In this document: positions 10,304-20,370 of the stretch, piece after piece
Layout of the letters: the number at the start of each line of letters is the position of its first letter
How positions within the stretch are numbered: position 1 is the first letter of the stretch
Assembly (NCBI GenBank): GCA_034698045.1
Contig: JAQGAU010001010.1
Location: 1-22,052, forward strand
Direction: 5' to 3'
From: Paramacrobiotus richtersi
Lineage: Eukaryota; Tardigrada; Eutardigrada; Parachela; Macrobiotidae
Length of the DNA stretch: 22,052 nt
Translations under genes and position numbers: made by a program
Notes under the pieces: generated by a model
Database searches by the model: none
Told to the model about the DNA's origin: nothing
What the model saw: the letters and a program-made list of their open reading frames with translations, nothing else

Positions 10304-13300
10304 ATGATGACGCGCAAATCTGTACATAATCTCTTCCAGCTGTGTAATAAAGCGTATGGATCATATCCATATAATTTGCGATTCGTTTCGTGTTCTGCAG
10401 CCACAAAAAATATCGATAAGCAAAAGTCGGCTTACGATGGAAATATCTCTAGCATTCGATTTGATGATCCGAAACTGGCTTATCAGAGTAGAACCACATG
10501 GGAAATTTTTCGTTCGTGGATGGTTTTGAGTTTCTGCAAGCATGAGCTCCTAGTGGACAAAAGTGAGAAGGTAATTTTTGTCTGCCAGTTCTATTGAGAT
10601 TATCTCCGTGATTTTACTACCGCAACATTTTTGCAGCTAGTCAAAATCGGACGACGGCTTTTTGGCCCGAAGATATTTAATCGGTTCATGAAATCGACTT
10701 TCTATGGTCAGTTTGTCGCTGGAGAGAATGTGGATGAAATCCGGCCACTTATCGGTTAGTGCTGGGTTCTAAACATCCTATGCTATGAACGGACAATAAC
10801 ATTAACCGCTGACAAGTAAAACAACTTTGCTGTACCACAATATTTGGAGTAAAAAGTCAGCGATTGACGTTAGTAAGCTGTTTATACTGCACTCAAATTC
10901 TTCATTATGTATGTTTCGTTGTAGCAAGAATGCGTAGATTTGGAGCCACTATAATTCTGAACTACGCAGTGGAAGATGATGAACAAGGAAGTCAACAAAA
11001 GAAATCTGGAATTATGTAAGCCACATTTGATCTGTTGCCTGACCCCTACCACAAGGTCTTTAGATTGTTATCCGCTGTTCGATTCTTATATTTACCGCAA
11101 CAGCCTCAGAGACCCGCAGCTGCAGGTTAATCCACTCTTTTTGTTCTATGGTTGTGTAGGATTCAGCAGGAGCCGAAGGAAGATTCTGGTGATGTCAACT
11201 TGAGATACTTCATGAAATGCGTGGATGACATGGCGGAAGTGACCAAAGGGGAAGGCTTCGCTGCCATCAAAGTCACGGCTTTAGCCAAGCCTGAAACTCT
11301 GGTATTACACAACTTTTTTGACTTTTATTCGTTCTCTGCTGTTAACTAACAAATCAGTAATAACAAAACCACCGTCTTCAACCGTTATACATGTTTATAG
11401 AGGTATTTTTGCAAACTGCAAAGTATTCCCATCGCACAACTGTAACGCTTTTTTCGCAGATTGCATTGACGGATGCTATCCGACATTCCCAGGATTTTAT
11501 TAACCAGTTATTGGACCGGGACGTCGCGTTACCCATAACTGCACTAAACGTTCCTGTCGAAGAGCTTAAGCGAAAGCTGGTCGAGAAAGGTCATGATCTC
11601 GGGGATGCCGCTGTTCAGGCATGGATAAAGGGGCTCGCCACGCGTGATGACTCGTACGTACGCGTAAAGTACATTATTATTAACACCTTTATCTGCTGCG
11701 ATTACAGTCATAGTAAAGTCTGGAATGCCATATTATACTTAATTAATATCGGTGCATTTTCTCTTTTCATTTCTCACTGACGTGACACATATATTCTGCT
11801 GTTTGTGTTATTTTTTGCCCTGTCCGTCTAATTTTCTGTTGTGCTTTAGGGTGATTGATAGCCTAAACTGGAAGGATATCTTGGATCGGAAAATGTCCAT
11901 TGATCAAGCGTCGCTTTTGCCAGGGAAAACGAACGGGTCGTTTTTCACCGACGAAGACAGGGAAAACGCCCACAACCTAGCTCGGCGTATGGACGCGATC
12001 GCCGAGGTGCATACTGTTGCGCTTCTGCTTGGGTACCTTTCTGATGTTGACCTTTTGTATGATTACAGCATGCTTTCCGCAGGAAGATGCGCATTCTGGT
12101 AGATGCTGAGCAGAGCTATTTCCAGCCAGCGATTGCACGATTTTCATTGGAGCTGATGCGTCGCTACAATAAGGATATGCCGACGATATACAACACATAC
12201 CAATGTTACCTTCGGGTATGGCTGCTGAATTACCATAATAGTATTACTATCTCTTTTTACTAATTCCTGCCGAGTTACCATACGCTGAATAAGAGATACA
12301 CACTAAAATGTGCATAAACCTGAACGACTGGAACATAATTTGTAACGCAACGGAAGTCGAATAACTGCACTTGAAATAATATATTAAGGCGATACCTTTT
12401 GTCCAATAGGATGCTTATGTAAATATGATGTCCAATCTGGAACTCAGTCGTCAAGAAGGATTTTATTTTGGCGCAAAAGTTGTGCGCGGAGCATATATCG
12501 TTTTGGTGAGTGGAAAAGCAATTAAAGAAATGCGTACCCTGAACTTATTCTGATTTTACCCTGGTCTCTAATCATGTTAGGAACGGGAACGGGCCAGCAC
12601 TATGGGTTATCCAGATCCAATAAATCCCAATTTTGACGCCACTAGCAGGATGTATGAAAAGGTTGTGGGTACCATTCTGGAGGATATGGTTAACGTTAAT
12701 CGACCTGGGAAATCAAATATCGTGATTGCCGGACATAACGAGCATACAGTCCGATGGGCAATTAATAAGTAAGGCAACATGTCGCATACTTATTTTTATA
12801 TTTGCTGAATTGAACGATGTGTAAGTGCCAGAAACTGCTTTGTACAGTTTTTCAAGTTTTTTGTTTTTATTCATCTTGTCAGCTGGAGGATTTTCGTTGA
12901 ACGCTGTCCTGTTTTGTTGTTTTATATTTTTCCGCTGAAAAATTAGCATTTATGATACAAGGCAATTGTAAAAGTGGTTCTTATATTTTTTAGAATACGG
13001 GAGCTAAACATACCGCAGAAAACTAAACAGCTCTATTTCGGACAACTTCTTGGCATGTGTGACCAACTTTCATTCATTCTGGGTTGGTATCAAAATTTGT
13101 TTCCTTCGCATAATGAAATTTTCGTGCATTGTACAAACACATTCATAGGTTTTCTAATTAAATTTTGTAACGAGTATTGTCGAATTACATATATGTATAG
13201 TGCTACCTCAGACGTATATGTACAAACATTTGCAATATTGTTTATTCGTAAGACCACATTTAATTCTTTTCACGTAAAAGTAAGTAATTTTTGCTGTGTA

Positions 13301-13564
13301 GTGCTGCAGGCGCCACATTGTTGTTGTATTGTTGCTCTTTTTCCAGCTCATAATGGTTTCAATGTGGTCAAGTGTGTGCCGTACGGCAGCGTGGAGGAAG
13401 TGCTGCCGTATCTGATCCGCCGTGCCCACGAAAATCGCGGTTTTATGGAGAAGACTGTAAAAGAGCGTCATTTGTTGCGGCGTGAATTGTATCGGCGTTT
13501 CCGACAGGGAGCACTGTCGTACGATCCCAACGAACTGGCCGGTGCTGTACCAAATCGCCGCTGA
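10304..13564 (+). CDS. PRODH2: Hydroxyproline/proline dehydrogenase 2-like (PRODH2), 11 exons
   Basis: Mitochondrial FAD enzyme, most likely oxidising trans-4-hydroxy-L-proline. Exons: 10304-10570, 10637-10754, 10925-11015, 11160-11301, 11460-11653, 11850-12006, 12069-12215, 12410-12505, 12581-12768, 12994-13082, 13347-13564, all phase-consistent, giving 568 residues. Two ATGs open it (10304, 10307); which is used is unclear. PRODH2 traits as recalled from the human protein: STFYGQFVAGE, a short linker lacking the ARTYxYxNEAxC segment, and VPYGSVEEVLPYLIRRAHEN, close to human IPYGSLEEVIPYLIRRAQEN. Catalytic residues kept: Lys196, Asp335, Tyr401, Tyr518, Arg521 and Arg522. The position equivalent to PutA Tyr540 is Cys506 (KCVPYG); human PRODH2 has serine. 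The EF-hand loop of the neighbour is degenerate here (Ala266, Arg268, Asp270, Ser271, Asn277). PRODH2 rather than a second PRODH1 is my inference from these traits. Confidence 0.88.
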
Positions 13565-13871
13565 ACGAAAAACTGCGTTGCACAGACAGCACAGTCTTGT
13601 GAACTAAACTTAAATGTTCCCTGTTAGTTAAATTTCAGTCAAGAAATTCAGCTGTTTCGGGCTATCGTGGATGCTTAATTTTTCATATTTTTATGTTTTC
13701 GAATCCGAAGTTGTTTGGACCAGGCTGTGAATTAATATCACAAGCCTCTCGAATTATGCTTCTGCAAGCGCTTTGAGAAATGTCGTGGCGATGGACACTG
13801 CATGCAAGAAGTAAAATCGGAAAAAGGACTGGAAAATAATGAATCATCAAGCATCCAAATCTGTGCAGAAA

Positions 13872-13887
13872 AATAAATAGTAATAAA
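13872..13887 (+). terminator. Poly(A) signals of the PRODH2-like gene
   Basis: AATAAA occurs at 13872-13877 and again at 13882-13887, about 310 bases after the stop codon. It is followed by a GT- and T-rich stretch (cccttggtgtcgctttttgc) that fits a downstream cleavage element. Confidence 0.65.
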
Positions 13888-14167
13888 ACAGAACTCATCC
13901 CTTGGTGTCGCTTTTTGCTAATACTTTGATGTACTGGTTACCCAAAACCGGTGTGATTCGTTTACAGCTGCCTCTACGTATGCTTACGTATACGGTTGCT
14001 TAAGCCATTAAACACACACAAGTAATTTGAACAGAAACAAGCTTTTTATTTTCGCGTAGAAGTCTCCAGTTCTTTCGTTTTGGTTGTTCGCTTTCCGATG
14101 TGGACCATCAGCGCTTTAATGAAAAGATTAATTTAACGGAATTTATCGAGTGTTATTAATTATTATG

Positions 14168-14321
14168 TCATGGCGTGTGATCGGTCTGATCCGAATTGCC
14201 CGTAGGACAAAACAGCCGCCGACGCACTGTACGGGCTGTCAAATTAAACGAAACAAGCGCACTTTGTTGACCATATTCTGCGCGACTGCTGTTGGAATTT
14301 CCGAAAAGAAGTAGTGATACT
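14168..14321 (-). other. Weak candidate terminal exon of a minus-strand gene
   Basis: Read on the minus strand, an open frame of about 50 codons runs from a possible acceptor (tttttttcaccgtag, AG at 14322-14323) to a TGA at 14170-14168. It includes AEYGQQSALVSFNLTART and RRRLFCPTGNSDQTDHTP. An AATAAA on the same strand lies at 14050-14045. The patch is richer in GC than its surroundings. No homologue is recognised and no upstream exon was found, so it may be chance. Confidence 0.15.
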
Positions 14322-14566
14322 CTACGGTGAAAAAAATTTATCAAACACCCGTCAACTGCACAATTACAAGCTGCAGAACAAGCAGCTATGGCTGTTGGCA
14401 GTTAATATAAGCGGAAAATAAGCGCATATGACTTGGATGCATCGCCGCAAGCCATTGCTCATAATAATGGACTACAATTTCCGGTAAGAACCGTACAACC
14501 AATACCTGTTTACAGCGGTCGGGCGCATGATTCTCCAAAATGCGAGCAACAAAGTAGAAGTACGGT

Positions 14567-14573
14567 TATATAG
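14567..14573 (+). promoter_or_regulatory. TATA-like motif upstream of the LRR gene
   Basis: TATATAG, 105 bases before the ATG at 14678, at a distance compatible with a core promoter and a short 5' UTR. AT-rich surroundings make chance matches common. Confidence 0.3.
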
Positions 14574-14677
14574 TGTGGTCATAATCCGTAGCCGCTGAAT
14601 TTTTTTAAGCAGTTGAGAGCGTACAATTGCTCAAAACGGGCGTAAGGTATATGTTGACCTTTAGTAATTCGTGAAAA

Positions 14678-15772
14678 ATGCCTTCTTCTGCACTGTTTTT
14701 TGCTGCTTTATCCCTTTTATATTCGGTTAATGCTCAAGGAAATCCACAGCCCATTGTGCAGCCAAATCCGAATTCTCCTGTACTTGTAATCCAACCGAAC
14801 CCGAATGCCCCAGTCGTCGCAGTTCCAGCTGCTCCCACTAAAGTCGAGCGCGATGCTAATGGCTGCCAGATATATGGGACGACCTGGTCACAGGGCGCAA
14901 AATGCGCTGTAACAGGCTGTTATGGATACAATACGCTTAGCTGCGACAACATCACCACCACGGAATTGTCGAACAATCTGGACTTGTATTCCAAACAGAA
15001 GCCGTTTACGGAGGCGAACTTCCAGCCACTTTACCTCACTGTATCAAACAGCGCGTTAAATTTCACCCAAAGCAACTTCAACACCACTTCCGGCCCTGTA
15101 AGCAGCTGGATCCGCAGGTATGTTACCGCTACGTATCAATGAGAATTGGTTCTGAAATGCATACATAACGTCCATGTACACATTTTTCTTTGCTGCAGAT
15201 TGGATCTGATCAATACTGATATTGGTGCCAACATCGATGACGCCTTTAACGGACTAGTCAATATGTCCCAGTTAAGACTGGACAGAGTTCCTGTTGAGAG
15301 CATGGGAAAGGCGACGTTCGACAACCTTCCGGCTCTTCGTAACGTATACCTGTCTAATTTGCCGAAATTACGCAAGATTGATTCGGGATTCGTTGATCCA
15401 CTGGTGGCACTTGATTTCGACTGTTTGACCATCGATCTTACCACTGCCGACAGTCTGACGTGCGACTGCACTACCGTGAAATATGTCCAAAATTACCGCA
15501 AGCGTATTTTGGCTATCAGTCAGCTTGGAACAGCTGCAAAAAAGACAGTCCCCGGCACAAATACCACGTGTGATATTAATATCGTATGCCAGTCTGGATC
15601 CCAAAAGGTCAACATGAAAGACGCTAATACGGATGAGCTCTGCAAAGTACAAAAGACAGAATTAGCCGTAACCACACCCAAAAGCGCTGGAAACCCGATT
15701 ATTAACCACGGAAATTACCCTATCTTGCTGATTTCATTGTTTGTATTTCTTTCCGCCGCCATCGCTATGTAG
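14678..15772 (+). CDS. Secreted LRR protein, probably GPI-anchored
   Basis: Exons 14678-15117 and 15199-15772 join in phase 2 (intron 81 bases, acceptor tttctttgctgcag) to give 337 residues. Residues 1-19 form a signal peptide with a likely cut after SVNA. A proline-rich linker follows with the motif QPNPN-S/A-PV at 28-35 and again at 39-46. Four cysteines (63, 76, 81, 89) sit where an LRR N-cap would be. Two or three leucine-rich segments follow (LVNMSQLRLDRVPVESMG, FDNLPALRNVYLSNLPKL). An LRRCT-like cap comes next (LTCDCTTVKYVQNYRKRI), with later cysteines in TTCDINIVCQSG. The C-terminus is a small-residue patch (SAGNP) then a hydrophobic tail ending the protein (YPILLISLFVFLSAAIAM), which fits a GPI signal; a single membrane span is the alternative. 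There are several N-glycosylation sequons (NMS, NFT, NTT). I do not recognise a named orthologue. The likely role is at the cell surface or in matrix. Confidence 0.85.
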
Positions 15773-17601
15773 CTTGGGTAAAGGGGTAATTTGTGGGGGG
15801 CACCGGGATGCTACGTGTGCATCTGTGATATTCACAGCGTAGTTATGGTCAACAACATCAGAAGAGCAGGAAATTAGTAATCATCTGTGTAGAAGAAGCC
15901 CTTTTACAGAGAATGTGACCTTTATTGATAGTTGTATTTAGCGTAGACTTTTCAGTTTGAATTGTTACCGTTTTTGGTCGGCAAGTTTGTAGATAAAACG
16001 CATGATCGATAGACTGCACAGTAAGCGTACAAAATGTGTTTCGTATTGGTCTTTACCAATAATGAACCGAATAAACAAACCGCAGATGAGTGTACAAATG
16101 AGTGTACACAGATGTGTACAAATTAAACCAACAAAACACATGAAATATATTGAAAGATGTGAGAATAAGCACCATATAAAACTCACGTACGTGACTGACC
16201 TTCATGGGCAAGGTTTCCCATTATAATGCGATGACGTGACCTTTTTTCATACACACAATCTTAAACGTCAGGCATAATCATAAAAGTGATGCTGCTTATC
16301 TTCCAATCGAACCTCACACTGTTAGAACCTTGCTGAAATATATTTTAGAAACGAATTAATTAGAGTCATAACAAATTGTTAAATACTAATGTACTAATTA
16401 ATTTTGGAAATCGTTTGAAACATGGAAAAACCATTCGCATTTATGTTTGAGCGTTAATAATTACGATAGTGATGAAATTAAACACTGGTACTCGTATTTA
16501 ACGTTTTCGCTACCTAATTTGCCTTTTAAAACAATATGCACGAATGCGGGCAGCGCTGTTTGGATATTTTGGTATCGTCAGCGGAAATCAATCCTTAAAC
16601 TGTCTGCCGTGGACCGTGGTCATATATATGCCATCATAACTGTCGAATGCGTAGTGCGTATAATGAAAAAAAGACCATGCGAAAACAGTTTTCTGAATTA
16701 TTATCTAATGTTTTCGTAATCAGTTATCTTAAATACCGATGCTTTTCTAATGTTTTGTAACTGTTGGCAAAAATTAAATTAATATTAACATCGGTAAGTG
16801 AGCTTTGATTTAATTTTTTTTGCGGCGGTAAAAGAATGCGATAATTATGATCATGAGCTCTCACCCATATCGCATTCTAAAGCGAGCCGAACGGCACAAA
16901 ACCGTATGCAGTTTTTCAGAATCTAGTAATCTTTGCTGTCACATAGACTCTCCTTTTTCATCTGATTTATTTTTTTCATATTATTATATTTATGCAGTCG
17001 AGTCGATGTACAATTTTAATTGTGATTTCGTATTTTAACGCCCCATGCAGTATTATGATTAATTAATTGTTATAATAATCTTATGAGAATTCCCACGTGA
17101 AGTGACGTACCACTAGATACGGCATGTGCTGCCGCTTGATGCGTTCGCTGCGTATCGTGATCTCCACGCTTCATGCAGCACACATAAACCACGACAAAGA
17201 GCATGCACGACTGTAGAAAAAGTGTTATGTATTAATTTTTAATTCGTTAATCTGAATCATAAAATTGTTGTAAAATGATCGAATTCCCCACACGGTTAAT
17301 AAGTCGGATATTTTGATCTCTTTAGTCTTTACAGTTAAATAATGATTTATTGTTAGTAGTTTATTGTGCCTACTAGTCTGTGACTGTACTAATTCGTTAA
17401 TTCTGTCCTATGTGTAAAACTGCGATTTTTGTATATCAGTAGTATTTTGAATCTGGAAAAGTGGTACTTCTGAATCGTGGACTCGTTTGCGCTGATGCCA
17501 CTCAGGTTTTGACTGGATTCACCTGCAGCTGCGATATCTGGATGACGGAATCGGATAGAGTGCATCAATAAGAAAGACTACAGGTCTAACACCAAGATTC
17601 C
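15773..17601. other. Long AT-rich intergenic region
   Basis: Begins as the 3' UTR of the LRR gene; an AATAAA at 16070-16075 is a weak poly(A) candidate. Contains a perfect hairpin (tattggt, cttt, accaata at 16044-16061) and a cluster of gtgtaca repeats at 16089-16120. A 90-codon + frame at 16447-16719 opens only from TTG and has no recognisable product. A GC-richer patch at 17095-17215 includes tgacgta, a half-CRE-like site, and may belong to the promoter of the Josephin gene. Confidence 0.45.
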
Positions 17602-19417
17602 ATGGATTCACGAGGCCATCCGCAAGTCTACCATGAACATCAAGTGAAACAATTCTGTGCACTGCATGCGTTGAACAACCTATTCGGGGAATCATGCTTT
17701 TCTAAAAAGTCGTTGGACGAAATTTGCGAAAGGTTTGGGAGAAGATGATATTTGTTTTGGTTCTTCGGTTCAAGAAAACGTCTTCTTTTCACAGGTTTGC
17801 TCCCTCCAAAGGCTGGATCAATCCCCATCGATCATTTTTCGGGTTTGGAAACTACGATGTCAATGTGGTTATGATGGCAGTCCAGTCCAGAAACTGTGAA
17901 GCAATATGGTGGGACAAGCGAAAGTGAGTTAGTTTATCAATTTGCTTCGCTTTGTACAATTTAGTTTATCTTGGACTAATTTACGTACATTATTAATGAC
18001 ATGGGTCGACGTCATGCGTAGTGTTTATGGCTGTTATTATTCGTTAGTGCTTTACTTGTTTTTCCATTTTTATGTCTTCCATTCAAGTGATTTGAACTAC
18101 TGTTTTTGCGAATATGGAATGAGGTGTAATGCAGTTTGGTTGGTTTCCTTTGCGTAATCTTCTTAATTTTATTTTAGCTTCTCCTAGGTATATTTGGACT
18201 GCTAGGTGTGACCTGCATAGAGGGTCAAAGCATACTCTTGGCGAAAATTTTTTCATTATTGAAATTAATAAGGATGCCGTGAAACCGTTTGGCTTGCTGC
18301 GTTGGCAAGGGGTGTGGAATATGGTTAACTAACGTACATTTTCCATCTCTGTCGCTCGCTCGCGACTTCCGGTTTGACCAGATTATTTAATTATTACCTA
18401 CGCATTTTCCTTAAATGCGCTAGATTCTTGCTGTGGATATAGTGTAATATAACATAGTATAAAAATAATACAAAATATATAAATAAAAATAATAATGTGT
18501 AAAAATAGTAAAGATGTCATATGAAAAATGAAATCAGATTAGGTTTCGTATTTGCGTATTATTTTCAGATCTTGTCAGCTACGTATCTGCACTGTATATG
18601 GTGTGTATGATTAGGTTCGCCAACTGGATGTTATACGAGCAAACCCTAATAAGCAAACCTGCTAAAAAGCAAACCAGGTCCTATACAGCATGATTTAGTA
18701 TTGAGCTTTATTACCAATGTGTGCATATATCATAAGAGCTATGGATGATATGGATTGCGCAGAGTAGAAGTATTAAAGAGGAAGTGCATTGTGTAAAAGT
18801 TTAATTAGCCTGATTCCTTTCTGATGCTGCATCTTGAGATTTTACCGGTGGTTAAATTCCTTGCAGTTGCATGTGGCATTTCTCACCGTTGGTATCAGAT
18901 TCTGTTCTGCCCGAATGGTGCCCTATTTCAGTAATCGGCGTTGAAGTTTTATGCACTATAATACTATCTGTTTGTGACTTTCTTCCCGTAGCTGTTGTTG
19001 AAATGTCAAAGTGGATGGTGTCTGCTTTATTTAACATCCGACTTCTTATTTAACCATTCACATATCTCTTGCAGTGATGTCTCCAGTCTGGATCTGTCGA
19101 ACGTGGTGGGGCTGATCTTAAATCTGCCAAACGACTACGGCATCGGATCCTTCAAACTCCCTCTGGGCCGTCGCCACTGGATAACCATCCGACCGGTGAC
19201 CGTTGCCGGTACTCCTCCACCACCGGCCCATCCCAGTGCTCCGCGGGACCCAAAACGTGTGTTTTACAACTTGGACTCCAAATTCAAGGCGCCGTTGCTG
19301 ATCGGCAACGAGGCCGCCGTCATTGCCTTTCTCCGTGAGGCCCTCGGGGCCAAAGGCGGCGAAATGTTGGTCGTGGTCCCCTCGATCTCACCCGAACAGC
19401 GAAGTCAGACCGGTTGA
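17602..19417 (+). CDS. JOSD: Josephin-domain deubiquitinase (JOSD1/JOSD2 type), 3 exons
   Basis: Cysteine protease that cleaves ubiquitin from proteins. Exons 17602-17732, 17795-17923 and 19075-19417 join in phase 2 both times to give 200 residues, the usual size for JOSD1/2. The ATG (ttccATGG) leads directly into VYHEHQVKQFCALHALNNLF, matching the family start. Catalytic residues: Cys19 in FCALHALNN, His121 in RRHWITI, and Asp154 in FYNLDSKF, which takes the place of ataxin-3 Asn134. Family motifs FGNYDVNVVMMA, IWWDKR and VVGLILNLP are present. Between the histidine and acid strands lies an insertion of about 18 residues (TPPPPAHPSAPRDPKR), proline-rich, at a spot that is a short turn in human JOSD1/2 and ataxin-3. 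No ubiquitin-interacting motif follows, unlike ataxin-3. Intron 2 is 1,151 bases, far longer than the other introns here. Confidence 0.92.
17924..19074 (+). other. Intron 2 of the Josephin gene
   Basis: 1,151 bases from gtgagtta to ctcttgcag. AT-rich, with simple A/T-rich stretches at 18440-18530. The open frames within it (for example 18129-18332 and 18871-19053) show no family resemblance. No nested gene or RNA gene was seen. Confidence 0.7.
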
Positions 19418-19921
19418 ATATTGGTTAGTTGGGTTAGTGGTTGGTTGCACATGGGTTTATTTAACTTAATTTGTGTATTTCCGGATTGCATGCCTTGTTA
19501 CGACCAAACAGCCAGCTGGTTCTGTTCGTACTTTTACAGTTTTATTTGTGAAGTACTCGTTAGCGTCTCTTTGATCCATGGACTACCTATTCATTGCCTT
19601 GTATTAACTGCAAATGTAGTTATGTATAAACATGTGAGATTTCATCAGTAAAATTGTTATTTGGTATGTACCGTTTCCGGTACTGTCGGACGTCGGTAGT
19701 AAACAATCACTTGAACGATAATAACGTCCTTGACAGTTAAGCTGACACTAACGTAAACGAGAGGCGGGAAGAAAATCCTGAGAAACAAACACGGAAGATT
19801 TTCACGAAATGGAATGTAAGAAATTCGAAGCGCAGATCCTGCGCTTGCCGTTTTTGTTCAAAATGAAGACCTCCTTTATCATACACGTCAACTGGAAATG
19901 CATATAGCGTACCCCCAGACC
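19418..19921. other. Convergent 3' region between the Josephin gene and the minus-strand gene
   Basis: Holds the 3' UTR of the Josephin gene; no canonical AATAAA was seen on the + strand. A small inverted repeat gtaccg, tttc, cggtac lies near 19668-19683. No gene was recognised. Confidence 0.5.
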
Positions 19922-19927
19922 TTTATT
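19922..19927 (-). terminator. Poly(A) signal of the minus-strand gene
   Basis: AATAAA on the minus strand, 17 bases after the TAA at 19946-19944. This is close but workable for a compact 3' end. Confidence 0.55.
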
Positions 19928-19943
19928 CGTCATCATTGAAACA

Positions 19944-20284
19944 TTATTCGTCGTCATCATCATCTTCAAAAGAAAAAAGATGGATGTGGAATGTTCTGTG
20001 CGTCTTGTTGATTGAATTATTAATATTACTCACAGATGTATGGAGAGCCGTTTGGGTCACCACAACGCGAATTTAAGACATACTTTTCGTCAAATCCTAG
20101 ACTTGTTTTAGCGCAAACGTGGCAACATTCACTAACTTTCCAAAATTCCAAACTTTCTTAACTTTTGGGCAGTCACATTGCAGCCAGTGATGTATGACCC
20201 ATTCCGTTTAAAATGGAACTCCATTTGCATACTGCCAGTGTTACCACTTTGGAATTGGTAGTAACTGCTTTGGCACGCTGGAAT
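19944..20284 (-). CDS. 3' part of an unrecognised cysteine-containing protein gene
   Basis: On the minus strand an exon at 20284-20034 starts after an acceptor (gaaatctgtaacag) and ends at a strong donor (gtgagtaat). A 70-base intron with a pyrimidine-rich end leads to a last exon at 19963-19944 coding an acidic tail (YDDDDE, stop). The exon encodes IPACQSSYYQFQSGNTG, then NGSYITGCNVTAQKL, KFGILE, SECCHVCAKTSLGFDEKY and RCGDPNGSPYI. The frame changes once by one base within or next to the AAA of ttttggaaagttag (near 20136); without it the protein would stop at KFGILES. Phase agreement with the acidic last exon and the poly(A) signal argue that the downstream part is coding. Upstream exons were not identified and would overlap the 5' end of the ALG1 region. 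The product is unknown; the CxxC pair could bind zinc or form disulfides. Confidence 0.5.
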
Positions 20285-20370
20285 CTGTTACAGATTTCTC
20301 TGTTTTGAAAAGCGAGATATTTTCAGTTTATTTTGTCTATTCTTCTCTCATCTTTCCCTGCCTTTGTAGA

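Larger units (their letters stand above)
13565..14677. other. PRODH2 3' UTR and upstream region of the LRR gene
   Basis: The first 320 bases look like 3' UTR ending at the paired AATAAA signals near 13872-13887. After that the sequence is AT-rich except for a GC-richer patch at 14165-14330, which holds a weak minus-strand candidate exon described separately. The final 100 bases before the LRR gene contain a TATA-like motif. Confidence 0.5.

Noticed and set aside
15965-16186. Minus-strand open frame of 73 codons with membrane-like repeats
   Set aside because: The repeats come from the gtgtaca cluster read in antisense. No gene structure supports it.
16447-16719. 90-codon + strand open frame in the intergenic region
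   Set aside because: Starts at TTG, has no upstream acceptor or promoter signal that I could support, and no recognisable domain.
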